A DNA stretch of 37,272 bases from an uncultured SAR116 cluster alpha proteobacterium (lineage in GTDB: Bacteria > Pseudomonadota > Alphaproteobacteria > Puniceispirillales > Puniceispirillaceae), in contig CACHEI010000023.1 of assembly GCA_902578815.1 (NCBI GenBank), positions 1 through 37,272 of the forward strand. Reading direction: 5' to 3'. The notes beneath the pieces are model-generated. The model did not search any database. It was not told where the DNA came from and saw only the letters and a list, made by a program, of their open reading frames with translations. Positions 1 through 8,078 of the stretch are shown here, piece by piece. Positions within the stretch are counted from its first letter, which is position 1, and each line of letters opens with the position of its first letter. The position numbers and the translations under genes are program-made.

Positions 1-121
1 ACCTTGGTTCAGGCAAGGTTGCAGGTAAGGTTTTGATAGTTGACCATATGTAGAGAAGTGATAAGCTATTGATATAGCTGGATTCAGTCACTGGATGGCG
101 CCACGGGTAGGCATCGAACCT

Positions 122-138
122 TCCTCTCGGGTGCGCCA
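122..138 (+). repeat. tRNA-Arg 3'-end-like direct repeat, left copy (putative att remnant)
   Basis: The 17 bases TCCTCTCGGGTGCGCCA have the form of the 3' strand of a tRNA T-stem, a seven-base acceptor strand, a discriminator G and CCA. The same sequence recurs at 8112-8128 with one mismatch (T132 against C8122), in the same orientation. Upstream of this copy the expected T-loop and T-stem do not pair, so only the tail is tRNA-like. An integrase N-terminus remnant begins 76 bases downstream, the usual arrangement next to a tRNA attachment site. Calling it an attachment site is inference. Confidence 0.5.
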
Positions 139-213
139 ATCTCTGTGTTTCACCAGACCTAAATCGCCTTGATTCAAGTAGTTAGTTAATCACTGCTAAA
201 TTGGGTAGGTCGC

Positions 214-405
214 ATGGTAGGTCAAAAAAACCATCATCTTTATCGTAAACGTGGCTTCTATTACTTCTACCGGCGTGTGCCAAAGGCATTGCTGGAACAT
301 TATCCAAAGCCCCATGTAATCCAAAGAGGCACAACCTACTACTTCGTCAAGCGTGTCCCCGCGGATTTGCGGCAGCACTACAAGTGCTCTAGAGTTATCA
401 CCTAA
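214..405 (+). pseudogene. Truncated tyrosine integrase N-terminus (DUF6538-like), motif doubled
   Basis: This 63-residue reading frame starts with ATG and resembles the short N-terminal domain (DUF6538-like) of phage-type tyrosine recombinases, whose signature is roughly 'Y-RRG-YYFRRRVPADLR'. The motif appears twice. The first copy is LYRKRGFYYFYRRVPKALLEHY (split here as residues 9-30), and the second has QRGTTYYFVKRVPADLRQHY (about 37-56). It stops after SRVIT, where intact homologues continue into the SAM-like and catalytic domains, and no catalytic Arg/His/Tyr region follows in any frame nearby. It lies just inside the left tRNA-tail repeat. The most likely reading is a decayed integrase, perhaps a mosaic of two successive integrases at one site. 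Family assignment is from motif recall only. Confidence 0.6.
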
Positions 406-573
406 CTCACTAAGCTGAAGTTTAGTTGACAATGTTACTAAGCTGCCATCTTATCACCCTACTCCAATGAAAAAGGCTGGAGGGCCAATTCAAAAAGTGC
501 GGCATTTGGACCAGAGGCTGAAACTTCAAAATTGATTTTAGGCTTGTGGGTAACCCACAAAATTTAGCCGTGC

Positions 574-849
574 TTAGCCACTGATACTAAGGTGAAATTG
601 AAATTTTGGATTTGGCTGGTTTGGTAATCGACAATCTTTTTGACGCAACAACTGCAATATCCATCGCTTTCTAGCACTAACATTTTCTTTTGATAATTGA
701 TCTGCCATCTCCCATTCGATGTGAAGTTCAGAACAAGTCCTAAAGCCATCTCCTTCAAGCACCAGTAATGATCCATCATTTTTGGAACTACAAGCGGCAA
801 TTAGGACCACAAAGAGAAACGAAAAGACACGAGTTACAAACCGACTCAT
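574..849 (-). CDS. Small putative lipoprotein
   Basis: This 91-residue product has an N-terminus with basic residues, a hydrophobic stretch (FSFLFVVLIA) and a lipobox LIAAC with Cys20, so it should be exported, lipidated and anchored to a membrane. The mature part is about 72 residues, polar, with two further cysteines, and I recognise no family. The start is supported by a purine-rich TAGGAAT about ten bases before the ATG. A second frame over the same bases (564-800) lacks a signal sequence and was not chosen. The gene is divergent from the FG-GAP gene at 915 and lies inside the putative island. The signal peptide is the only strong evidence that it is real. Confidence 0.5.
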   Translation of the reverse strand: MSRFVTRVFSFLFVVLIAACSSKNDGSLLVLEGDGFRTCSELHIEWEMADQLSKENVSARKRWILQLLRQKDCRLPNQPNPKFQFHLSISG

Positions 850-914
850 CTTGAATAATTCCTATTTTTGACGATATCAGAGGTCCATTCAATCAAGTTT
901 TTCAAGGGCCTTCC

Positions 915-2354
915 ATGCTTAACCGTCTTACTTATTTTTTAGGGCTTGGTTCTTTTCCAACATGGTTATTTTGCGGCATCATAACAGCGCATGCAGATTT
1001 TTTTATCGATCACAGTCACAGAATTACGAAAAACCCACCTCGTCTTAGCTACGGGATATCAGTTACGGATCTAGATAACGATGGTTCGTACGAGTTTATA
1101 GTCACAGGTTTTGGTTATCCCAATCTCGCGTTAACGTACAGAAATGGAACTTTATCAAGTCGTGAAATACATAAACTGTTCGAGGATGCAGACAGAAAGA
1201 CAATCGGTGTCGCTGCATGCGACGTTGATGGTGATGGTTTTGAAGAAGTCTACTTCCTGAATACAGACAGTTACAGCGGCGAAAAAGTCCTAGCGGATCG
1301 TCTACTCGATTTGCAAACAAACGATGTAGATTTATTTGAGATCCAGGAAAATAAGGAGGTTGCGAATTTGACGGCAGGACGCTCTGTAGCCTGTGTCGAT
1401 CGAAAAGGCGATGGACGTTACGCAATTTATGTTTCGAATTACGGTGGACCTAGTCGACTTTATGAAGTGAAACAAAATATAATTACAGACGTGGCGATCG
1501 AGCTCGGTATGGATAGGGTTACCGGCGGCAGGGCGGTTGTGTCGGGACATATTTTAGGTGATCGCAATGATCTTTTTGCCGCTAACGAGAGGGGGCCCAA
1601 TTTTTTGTATCAAAATATCGACGGTGATTTCCTAGATAGAACACTAGAATACAACGTTGATGACACTCTGCAAGACGGGCGGGGCACTGCTCTAGCAGAC
1701 ATCATGTATAACGGTCGTTTGGGACTTATTATTGGCAACTGGAATGGCTATCACCGCCTTTTTGCCTCAAGCAGTAATAACTTCCATGATCTAGCTACTT
1801 CTGAGTTTAAGGAACCCTCGAAAATCCGAACCGTAATCAGTGCTGATTTCGATAACGATGGTTACGACGAGATTTTTTTTAACAATATTGGCCAGCCAAA
1901 CAGAATGTTCCGCCTACTGGACAATGGAACACTTGAGCGCGTTGAATTATCCGCAGCTCTGGAGAGTGAGGGACTCGGCACAGGGGCTGCGGTCGCAGAC
2001 ATTGACGGCAACGGCATTTTAGACCTTCTTGTTGCACATGGAGAGAGTGCGCCTCAGCCATTAAGCCTGTTCTCTGCAAACATAGCCTCAGCTGGCAGAT
2101 TTGTTCGTATACAACCTGTCAATCTAAATGGTGCCCCTGCTCGTGGTGCTACGGTAACTCTAAATACGAATCTGCGCTCACATGCAAAAACCATCGATGC
2201 AGGAAGCGGATACCTCTGCCAGATGGAGCCTGTCGCACATTACGGATTGCGCAAAAACGAATCCATAAATTCGGTTTCGGTCCGATGGACAGATGGGACA
2301 GAAAAAGTAATGACCGTTGTTGAAGAGCGCAAAACCCACATTGTACGCCAATAA
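915..2354 (+). CDS. Secreted FG-GAP/VCBS repeat protein with ASPIC/UnbV domain (CRTAC1-like)
   Basis: This 479-residue protein begins with a signal peptide (about 1-27, probable cleavage after AHA). It has several calcium-binding type loops of the FG-GAP/VCBS repeat: DLDNDG near residue 52, DVDGDG near 103, DRKGDG near 162, DFDNDG near 311 and DIDGNG near 362. These repeats typically build a seven-bladed beta-propeller. The C-terminus (about 405-470; GAPARGATVTL, then SVRWTDGTEKV) matches the ASPIC/UnbV domain found in bacterial CRTAC1-like proteins. No enzymatic residues are evident. Such proteins are extracellular or periplasmic, and their ligands are mostly unknown. The next gene starts 17 bases downstream on the same strand and also encodes a secreted protein, so the two are likely co-transcribed. 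Confidence 0.85.
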   Translation: MLNRLTYFLGLGSFPTWLFCGIITAHADFFIDHSHRITKNPPRLSYGISVTDLDNDGSYEFIVTGFGYPNLALTYRNGTLSSREIHKLFEDADRKTIGVAACDVDGDGFEEVYFLNTDSYSGEKVLADRLLDLQTNDVDLFEIQENKEVANLTAGRSVACVDRKGDGRYAIYVSNYGGPSRLYEVKQNIITDVAIELGMDRVTGGRAVVSGHILGDRNDLFAANERGPNFLYQNIDGDFLDRTLEYNVDDTLQDGRGTALADIMYNGRLGLIIGNWNGYHRLFASSSNNFHDLATSEFKEPSKIRTVISADFDNDGYDEIFFNNIGQPNRMFRLLDNGTLERVELSAALESEGLGTGAAVADIDGNGILDLLVAHGESAPQPLSLFSANIASAGRFVRIQPVNLNGAPARGATVTLNTNLRSHAKTIDAGSGYLCQMEPVAHYGLRKNESINSVSVRWTDGTEKVMTVVEERKTHIVRQ

Positions 2355-2371
2355 AAATAGGATTTTGGTCT

Positions 2372-3091
2372 ATGCATCTGAGACACTCATCAAAATTACT
2401 TTTGCTTCTTTTGGTCAAGTTCTTATGCCTTACCTCACCTCAAATGAGTCATGCAGAAGAGCACCGCGCAGATGATGTGCTGTACGCAGAATTGCGTGCA
2501 AATTGGGACGACATTTTTCCGTCCGGCAATCGAAATGCAGGTGGCGCAATGTTCTTCAAATATATCCTTGATAATTATGCAGATTATAACGAATTCCTGT
2601 CGATGAATCGGTTTTATTGCCCAGTTTCAGGCTCATTCGTACCACCTGATTCAGAACCGGAATTTGTTTATGCAAACGACAGCAAAACCGGAAAACCAGT
2701 CTGTGGAAGCCTCTATCGCTGCTGTTGGCCATGTGCATGTGACATAATGAGGATGGCAGAGATAAAAAAACTTCCCTTTGAATTCAAAAGAGGCGTCGTT
2801 GAACTTTACGCATTGGTGATTGACAACCCCTGTGGGAAAAACTCCTTTCCAGAAGAAGTATTACGAGATGACTTTTGTGAGGGAGAAAAAATCAATGGAG
2901 ACAGGGTGTATTCATCTGACAATAAGATAGTTGTTGGTCTTCTGCACGATGGATTTCAATGCACTCCGGAACAAGTGGCTTGGATTGGACTTCATAGAAT
3001 TACAGGAGGACAATGTAGTTTAAGAAATATGACGCCTATGGATAAGCTTGAGGCAGGTATGGGTGATATATTTCTTAACCTCGCGAAATAA
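2372..3091 (+). CDS. Cysteine-rich secreted protein of unknown function
   Basis: This 239-residue protein has a clear signal peptide (Leu-rich core, likely cleavage after SHA near residue 28). The mature chain has ten cysteines: 83, 111, 117, 118, 121, 123, 154, 169, 197 and 215. The core is the striking cluster RCCWPCACD at 116-124, which contains a CxxC (118-121) and a CxC (121-123). The even number of cysteines would suit disulfides, or the cluster could bind metal; both are inference. I do not recognise the family. It follows the FG-GAP/ASPIC gene by 17 bases and probably shares its transcript, so the two products may act together outside the cytoplasm. Confidence 0.75.
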   Translation: MHLRHSSKLLLLLLVKFLCLTSPQMSHAEEHRADDVLYAELRANWDDIFPSGNRNAGGAMFFKYILDNYADYNEFLSMNRFYCPVSGSFVPPDSEPEFVYANDSKTGKPVCGSLYRCCWPCACDIMRMAEIKKLPFEFKRGVVELYALVIDNPCGKNSFPEEVLRDDFCEGEKINGDRVYSSDNKIVVGLLHDGFQCTPEQVAWIGLHRITGGQCSLRNMTPMDKLEAGMGDIFLNLAK

Positions 3092-3410
3092 ATTTGCCGA
3101 TCGGTAAAAAGCGAGAAAAATTAATTATAGTCTAATTACAGTATCCAATCATACTGTAACCGATATCGATATCTTTAAAAATTACAAGTTTATGTGTTGT
3201 CTTCCTGCACGTATAGGCGTGGGGCGGTTTGGCCCCTTTTTGCCCCAGAGCAAAAAAACTATAAATTATGCGTCGTTCTTGTCCCGAACGCGGTCACACT
3301 CCGGTCACGAAGAGGCTAGAAAACGTGGGAATTCGAAAAATTTTTTTTTTCAATATTTTAATTACGGCTTTCATTCTCACAATGACATGCTCATCTGATA
3401 CAGCGCCCTT
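3092..3410. other. Gene-free stretch with GGTCAC box
   Basis: I see no convincing gene here. It holds a direct repeat GGTCAC-ACTCC-GGTCAC at 3292-3308, followed by an A/T run near 3336-3350. Short open frames at 3192-3501 have no recognisable content, and the longest overlaps the 3' end of the GNAT gene on the other strand. Related boxes occur in the gaps at 6760-6776 and 7971-7983. Confidence 0.5.
3292..3308 (+). repeat. GGTCAC direct repeat box (copy A)
   Basis: Two identical hexamers GGTCAC are separated by five bases, an 11-base period that would place them on the same face of the helix. The sequence just before it (GTCCCGAACG) resembles that preceding copy B. It could be an operator or a remnant of a dispersed element; the sequence alone does not decide. 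Confidence 0.35.
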
Positions 3411-3860
3411 TTATCTGCTGTACTCAATAAATGAGGTTGCAGTTGCTATTTTGTCATACAAAGCCCTAGCTCGTTTGTTTGTTTCCTCAGTTAACCAATA
3501 AACACTTGGGCTACCACGTTTATCTGCTTCAGCATATACGGCTTCAATAAGAGAGCGACCGATGCCGCGGCCTCTTTCAGGTTCAACAACAAACAAGTCT
3601 TGCAAATAGCAATCATCCTCAATATTCCAATTATCTGGGTGGAAGATATAATGGACTAGTCCTACTAGTTCCGTGTGCTCGCAAGCCACAATCGCGTTTT
3701 GGGCTTCATTGTCTCTCGAGACTAAGCGCCCAAAAGTTGTTTCATAAACAAGTTCGGTAACTTCCGAGTCATAAAAAGACAAGTAGGTGCACCACAATTC
3801 TTTCCACTTATCAAAGTCGTCCTTGCGCAATTTTCGTAATTCAAAAACAGATGATCCCAT
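3411..3860 (-). CDS. GNAT-family N-acetyltransferase
   Basis: This is a small acetyltransferase of the Gcn5-related family, which moves an acetyl group from acetyl-CoA to an amine; the acceptor is unknown. Motif A, which binds the acetyl-CoA pyrophosphate, is visible as DLFVVEPERGRGIGRSLI. It is followed by a YWLTEETNKRARALYDK segment typical of motif B. The frame can be extended upstream to a TTG at 3887. I prefer the ATG at 3860, because GGGAG sits about nine bases before it, giving 149 residues. The frame downstream of ATATSFIEYSR ends normally for this family. It stands alone on the minus strand. Confidence 0.85.
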   Translation of the reverse strand: MGSSVFELRKLRKDDFDKWKELWCTYLSFYDSEVTELVYETTFGRLVSRDNEAQNAIVACEHTELVGLVHYIFHPDNWNIEDDCYLQDLFVVEPERGRGIGRSLIEAVYAEADKRGSPSVYWLTEETNKRARALYDKIATATSFIEYSR

Positions 3861-4087
3861 GGCCCACATCTCCCAATAGCCCCACAAGACATTTATATAG
3901 TGGGAAGCTGTATTACGGAAGGAATCCTCCTATCAGCATTAGCAATTAGCGTCATAATACTTGTCATACGCAAAGTGCCAAGGTTGCTTTTTTTGAACAA
4001 CAGCTGCTGCAAAATCCAACGGTGAAGACAATCCCTTCAGAGGATTTTGGCATCTGGTGCAGTTGTTTACATCAAGGAGTTAGTTAA

Positions 4088-4768
4088 ATGCTCAACAAAA
4101 GTCTGACAACAAATTTAGCTGCGTTAGCAATTATTTGCGCTAGTTACCTGTCGCCAAGATACAATGAGATAATATATCTATCTGGGTTGTTCGCACTCTC
4201 TGGTGGAATCACAAACTGGCTAGCCATTCACATGTTATTTGAAAAGGTGCCATTCTTTTATGGCTCTGGTGTGATCCCAAGCAGGTTTGAAGAATTTAAA
4301 CTAGGAATAAAACAGCTTGTAATGAATGAATTTTTTACTCCACAAAACATTAACGTTTTCATTGAGCAACAAACTGGAGCACTTTCGAAAGACCTTAGCA
4401 ACATGATTGATTTTGACCGTGTTTTTGATGGACTGGTAGAAGCCATAGAAAGTTCATCTATGGGAAGCATGTTGGCTATACTGGGTGGCAGAAAAGCACT
4501 GCAACCTCTAAAGGAGCCTATCACTTTAAAACTTCAAGAAATCATAAGTGAAATAAAAGAGGCAAAATCTAAAGAAACTGGTGATAAAAACCTAACTTCA
4601 TCACTAATAGCTCAGGTGGAACAAATAATTGACCAGCGACTTAGTGAACTCACACCGGGGCAGGTCAAGAATATAATACAAGCAATGATACGCAAACATC
4701 TTGGCTGGCTGGTAGTCTGGGGTGGCGCAGTCGGAGGTCTTATCGGTTTTGGCGCTGCCATAGTTTAA
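4088..4768 (+). CDS. DUF445-family membrane protein
   Basis: The 226-residue product has the hallmark N-terminal segment of the DUF445 family: GGITNWLAIHMLFEKVP at about 39-55, then YGSGVIPSRFEEFK at 58-71. Hydrophobic helices lie at about 8-22 and 29-49, and a further one at the C-terminus (about 205-226). The middle is amphipathic or helical and may form a coiled region. Function is not established. DUF445 proteins are inner-membrane anchored and are usually annotated only by the domain. It is shorter than the 400-residue two-unit members, but this short form is common in proteobacteria. A GGAGTTAGTTAA stretch precedes the ATG. Confidence 0.85.
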   Translation: MLNKSLTTNLAALAIICASYLSPRYNEIIYLSGLFALSGGITNWLAIHMLFEKVPFFYGSGVIPSRFEEFKLGIKQLVMNEFFTPQNINVFIEQQTGALSKDLSNMIDFDRVFDGLVEAIESSSMGSMLAILGGRKALQPLKEPITLKLQEIISEIKEAKSKETGDKNLTSSLIAQVEQIIDQRLSELTPGQVKNIIQAMIRKHLGWLVVWGGAVGGLIGFGAAIV

Positions 4769-4839
4769 GACTTGCACAGCTCGTCCACACAACTTACAAG
4801 CAAAAAGCAACAGTAACCTGGTCTGTGAAGCGTGGCGCA

Positions 4840-4950
4840 ATGACTATGGACGTTGCAATAAAGCCCGATGGTGGGAAAGATTCTCAACGAATTTGCATTG
4901 ATTTGGCAATTGTGTTGCGACAATTACGTCCTAAGTTGGACAATATTTAA
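4840..4950 (+). CDS. Short open frame, possible C-terminal gene remnant
   Basis: The 36-codon frame MTMDVAIKPDGGKDSQR... ends at TAA 4948-4950. The same frame is open for some bases upstream of the ATG, and its composition is protein-like rather than random. I do not recognise it. It could be the tail of a decayed gene or a short real gene. It has no clear ribosome binding site. It is listed because nothing else explains the 270-base gap. Confidence 0.2.
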   Translation: MTMDVAIKPDGGKDSQRICIDLAIVLRQLRPKLDNI

Positions 4951-5038
4951 AGGTGCCGCCAACACATTGAATTAGATGAGTTTACGCTCGTGCCAACTGT
5001 AGTATAGTTAAAGCTAGTTCATTCCAACGTAGAGAAAA

Positions 5039-5719
5039 ATGATGGTTTTTGATGCTTCGAACCCGGACGGAACCAACGAAAGTTTAACCAGCGCTGTGTC
5101 CAGAAATGGCACGCCAAAGATTGGGCAAATTTATCTCGTCCCAGCGCGTTGTGGAGTGGCTGTAAAACTATCTGCCGGCCAGACCATCAGGATAGAGAAT
5201 ACGCATGGAACTCAAGTTTGTGACTTTTGGGCCTTTCGGGATCCGGATATGCAAGAGTTTCTCTCGATGGCGCATACTCGGACATCACTGGAGAGTATTT
5301 TCCCAAAGATCGGGGACATATTGGTTTCGAACACTCGACAACCAATGCTTAAAATAGTTGAAGATACATCGCCGGGCGAGCACGACACCCTCATGTCATG
5401 CTGTGATAACAATAGATATAGAATACTGGGTTGTGAAACTTATCACGATAATTGCACGGATAATTTGAGGATGGCTCTTCTGGCAATTCAGCAAAGGGCG
5501 CCATCAATTCCAGACCCTTTCAACCTCTGGATGAACATTCCAGTAAAAAGTGATGGTCAAACATCTTTTGAGCCGACTATTTCCAAAATGGGAGACTGGA
5601 TAAAAATGAAGGCCAATTGTGATTTGATAGCCGTGATGTCTGCGTGTCCTCAGGATATGAACCCTATAAATGGTGTTGGCTGCAGCCCTACTGAAGTCAG
5701 TTTTTCAGTCGAAAACTGA
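5039..5719 (+). CDS. DUF1989 / urea carboxylase-associated family protein
   Basis: The 226-residue protein matches the DUF1989 family pattern: an early VPARCGVAVKLSAGQTIRIEN, then GTQVCDFWAF (about 59-68), SMAHTRTSL, GDILVSNTRQPML, and a Cys-rich segment LMSCCDNNRY with CETYHDNC. The C-terminal part has PDPFNLWMNIPV. Members often sit beside urea carboxylase and allophanate hydrolase genes, and are suspected to act in amine or urea metabolism. No such partner is nearby, so its role here is open. Conserved Cys/His residues suggest metal binding (inference). Two ATGs are adjacent at 5039 and 5042; the first was taken. Confidence 0.85.
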   Translation: MMVFDASNPDGTNESLTSAVSRNGTPKIGQIYLVPARCGVAVKLSAGQTIRIENTHGTQVCDFWAFRDPDMQEFLSMAHTRTSLESIFPKIGDILVSNTRQPMLKIVEDTSPGEHDTLMSCCDNNRYRILGCETYHDNCTDNLRMALLAIQQRAPSIPDPFNLWMNIPVKSDGQTSFEPTISKMGDWIKMKANCDLIAVMSACPQDMNPINGVGCSPTEVSFSVEN

Positions 5720-5813
5720 TCAACAGATAATTTGGTTTTTATAATGTTAATACCCAAACATGAACATCACACGGACCTAAGGTGCAGCCTAATTTTATAG
5801 AAGGACCAAGACA

Positions 5814-6563
5814 ATGTTGCGTTGGATTAATAAAGCGATAGCAATTGCATCTCTGTTGGCAAGCCTGCCCGCTTTTGCCTCAGAACTGAAGGTTGAAACC
5901 CTTGTGGAGGGCGCTGGAATTCAGGCTGAAAAAAACAAAAGAGTCACTGTTCATTATGAAGGGCGGCTTGAAGACGGAACCATTTTTGACGCCTCCAAAC
6001 CCAGAGGCCAGCCCTTTAGTTTCACCATAGGCGCGGGTCAAGTAATTAAAGGCTGGGAGCTAGGGGTCGCCGGTATGAAAGTTGGTGAAAAGCGCCATCT
6101 TACCATTCCTCCAAATCTAGCCTATGGGAAAAATGGAGCAGGAGACGCAATCCCGCCAAATGCCACGCTCTTATTTGATATTGAATTGCTGTCTGTCGCT
6201 GATGCTGTTGTTTTGGGACAATCGACTCCTGAGGACCTGATCAAGGCCCGAAGCAGCGGTGTTGCGATCATTGATATAAGGAGAGAGGGCGAATGGTTTG
6301 AAACTGGAATCATAGACGGTGCTAATACCATCACGGCGTTCAAAAAGGACGGCAACGTTCACCCTGACTTTCTCCAAAAATTTAATTCTCTAGTGAGTAC
6401 AAAACAAACCCCAGTGTTGTTGTATTGCAGGACTGGAAACAGGACCACAAGGCTTGGTAATGCAATCATCGAACAGCTGGGTTTCACAAACGTCAGTCAC
6501 CTCAATGGTGGCATCGTAAGATGGAAAAAAGAAGGACAAACGACTGTCAAGTACAAACAATAG
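5814..6563 (+). CDS. Periplasmic FKBP-type peptidyl-prolyl isomerase fused to a rhodanese domain
   Basis: This 249-residue protein has a signal peptide (about 1-23, AFA-S). A complete FKBP domain follows at about 25-128 with the usual signatures: VTVHYEGRLEDGTIFDAS, FTIGAGQVIKGWELGVAGM, and AIPPNATLLFDIELLSV. Next comes a rhodanese domain at about 133-243 with DIRREGEW and the active-site loop CRTGNR, whose Cys205 would carry a persulfide or act in redox chemistry. FKBP domains speed proline isomerisation in folding, and periplasmic rhodaneses transfer sulfur or reduce thiols. Both domains look complete and key residues are present. AGAAGGACC lies before the ATG. The linkage of the two activities in one exported chain is unusual. 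Confidence 0.9.
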   Translation: MLRWINKAIAIASLLASLPAFASELKVETLVEGAGIQAEKNKRVTVHYEGRLEDGTIFDASKPRGQPFSFTIGAGQVIKGWELGVAGMKVGEKRHLTIPPNLAYGKNGAGDAIPPNATLLFDIELLSVADAVVLGQSTPEDLIKARSSGVAIIDIRREGEWFETGIIDGANTITAFKKDGNVHPDFLQKFNSLVSTKQTPVLLYCRTGNRTTRLGNAIIEQLGFTNVSHLNGGIVRWKKEGQTTVKYKQ

Positions 6564-6967
6564 ACAATTAGAGTAGAGGTCATATTCAAATGGCCCGTTT
6601 GTCTTGAGCTAAAAATTGTGAGCCGTTTTTAACATGTGAAACTCGATCACGAAAAATTTGCTTCCACCAATACAAAAGTTGTGTCGGCAGGTGTGACCCT
6701 TGCCCGCCCCTGTCCTATGCTACGATAACTTTATTTATATGTCCCGATGTCCTCTGAACGGTGACGCTTCGGTCACACTCATTGTTAAATGGGTGTTTAT
6801 TTGGCATGTATCACCATGAACTGATTTACCTGAACCAATTTTGAGTTTGGAAAAGAAATCAAGGCGAAGTGATACTTATATTGGATTCGTGCATTTCATG
6901 GGCTAACTTTGTTTTTGTGGTCGCCATAAAGTCTCAGAAGCGAGCCAATTCACAGGAGCCTTATCAA
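6564..6967. other. Gene-free stretch with GGTGAC/GGTCAC box
   Basis: I see no recognisable gene between the FKBP-rhodanese gene and the polyphosphate kinase start. The open frame of the kinase extends upstream to GTG 6869, but that part has no family similarity. The stretch holds a box at 6760-6776, preceded by GTCCCGATG at 6741-6749, similar to that before copy A. Confidence 0.45.
6760..6776 (+). repeat. GGTGAC-GGTCAC box (copy B)
   Basis: GGTGAC, five bases, then GGTCAC: the same 11-base spacing as copy A with one base changed in the first hexamer. GTGAC and GTCAC also form an inverted pair around a six-base centre. It is 92 bases upstream of the longest possible PPK2 frame and about 190 bases upstream of the preferred ATG. 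Confidence 0.35.
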
Positions 6968-7846
6968 ATGGGAAATCACAAGAGTAAATTCGACGGAGCT
7001 GTGTCTGAGTTTTTTCAAAAAAATGCGCCAAGTGATCTTCGTGTCGCAATAGAAAAAGCAAAAAAAAATCAAATCATATCTGATCACTATCCTTACGAAA
7101 AACGTCTCAAGCGCGACATCTATGAAGGCTCGATGTACCAGCTTCAGATTGAACTGGCTAAATTCCAAAATTGGTTACGGTCATCCAAAGAGCGAGTGGT
7201 AGTTGTCTTTGAAGGAAGAGATGCCGCTGGGAAGGGGGGCGTCATCAAACGGGTAACTGAAAATCTTAATCCCAGAAATACGAATGTCATTGCCCTCACT
7301 AAACCGTCCGACACCGAAAAGGGACAGTGGTATTTCCAACGTTACATTCATCATCTGCCTACCATTGGCGATTTAGTGCTATTTGACCGAAGTTGGTACA
7401 ACCGTGCAGTTGTCGAGAGGGTTTTCGGGTTTTGTACGAAAGATGAGGCAGACTCTTTTTTCGCCCAAGTGCCAGCATTTGAAAATATGATGACAGACGA
7501 TGGAATCACACTAATCAAAATATGGCTAAATGTTAGCCGCGCCGAACAGATCAGACGATTTCTCTCTAGAGAGACAGATCCGCTGAAACAATGGAAACTA
7601 TCAAACATCGATGTTGAGGGTCTCTCGAAATGGAAGGAATATTCAGAAGCAATTCTTAATACGTTTAAAAACACTGACCTGCCATTCGCCCGTTGGACAA
7701 TCGTAAAGTCAGACGACAAAAGACGAGCACATATCCAAGTTATTCTTAATATCCTGTCGCGTTTTGACTATGAAGGAAAAGATGAGTCATTATTTGCTGG
7801 GGTTGATCCGTTGATTTGCGGCAGCACAGATATTTGGTCTGGCTGA
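6968..7846 (+). CDS. ppk2: Polyphosphate kinase 2 family protein
   Basis: The enzyme transfers phosphate between polyphosphate and nucleoside diphosphates in the cytoplasm, generally favouring GDP/ADP phosphorylation. From the ATG at 6968 it has 292 residues. The Walker A motif FEGRDAAGKGG lies at about 81-91, the Walker B/lid start LFDRSWYNRAVVE at about 138-150, and GQWYFQRYIHHLP between them, all typical of single-domain PPK2. The start is set by AGGAG at 6954-6958, nine bases before the ATG. Upstream GTG 6869 gives extra residues with no family match. It may replenish GTP/ATP from stored polyphosphate; no ppk1 or ppx is adjacent. Confidence 0.93.
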   Translation: MGNHKSKFDGAVSEFFQKNAPSDLRVAIEKAKKNQIISDHYPYEKRLKRDIYEGSMYQLQIELAKFQNWLRSSKERVVVVFEGRDAAGKGGVIKRVTENLNPRNTNVIALTKPSDTEKGQWYFQRYIHHLPTIGDLVLFDRSWYNRAVVERVFGFCTKDEADSFFAQVPAFENMMTDDGITLIKIWLNVSRAEQIRRFLSRETDPLKQWKLSNIDVEGLSKWKEYSEAILNTFKNTDLPFARWTIVKSDDKRRAHIQVILNILSRFDYEGKDESLFAGVDPLICGSTDIWSG

Positions 7847-7970
7847 TAAATTCCGAGTTAAACTGGGCAATGAAAATCCTAATCGCCATCTTCGCTGCAA
7901 ATTTGCCTCTAGTAACGTCTACTTGCCCCATATTTTCCGTCATTTGCCGCGTCCCTCTGGTCCCTGTAAT

Positions 7971-7983
7971 GGTCACACTGACC
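7971..7983. promoter_or_regulatory. GGTCA-CAC-TGACC palindrome (copy C)
   Basis: This is a perfect 5-3-5 inverted repeat using the same GGTCA half-site as the boxes at 3292 and 6760. It could be an operator for a dimeric regulator. No gene start lies immediately beside it, so the role is unclear. Confidence 0.3.
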
Positions 7984-8078
7984 TCAAAAAAGGTGGACAT
8001 TTAGGCCATTTTTGTTGCTCATCTAGATTGGAAATCCAGCGTAAATCCTCACATCTTCGAGCATAATTGGAAAGGGTG

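Noticed and set aside
564..800. 78-codon minus-strand frame
   Set aside because: It overlaps the lipoprotein frame, which has a better signal peptide and ribosome binding site.
3192..3501. Short plus-strand frames before the GNAT gene
   Set aside because: Low-complexity A/T content and partial overlap with the GNAT 3' end; no signals.
6869..6967. Upstream GTG extension of the polyphosphate kinase
   Set aside because: AGGAG precedes ATG 6968 at good spacing, and the extra residues have no family similarity.
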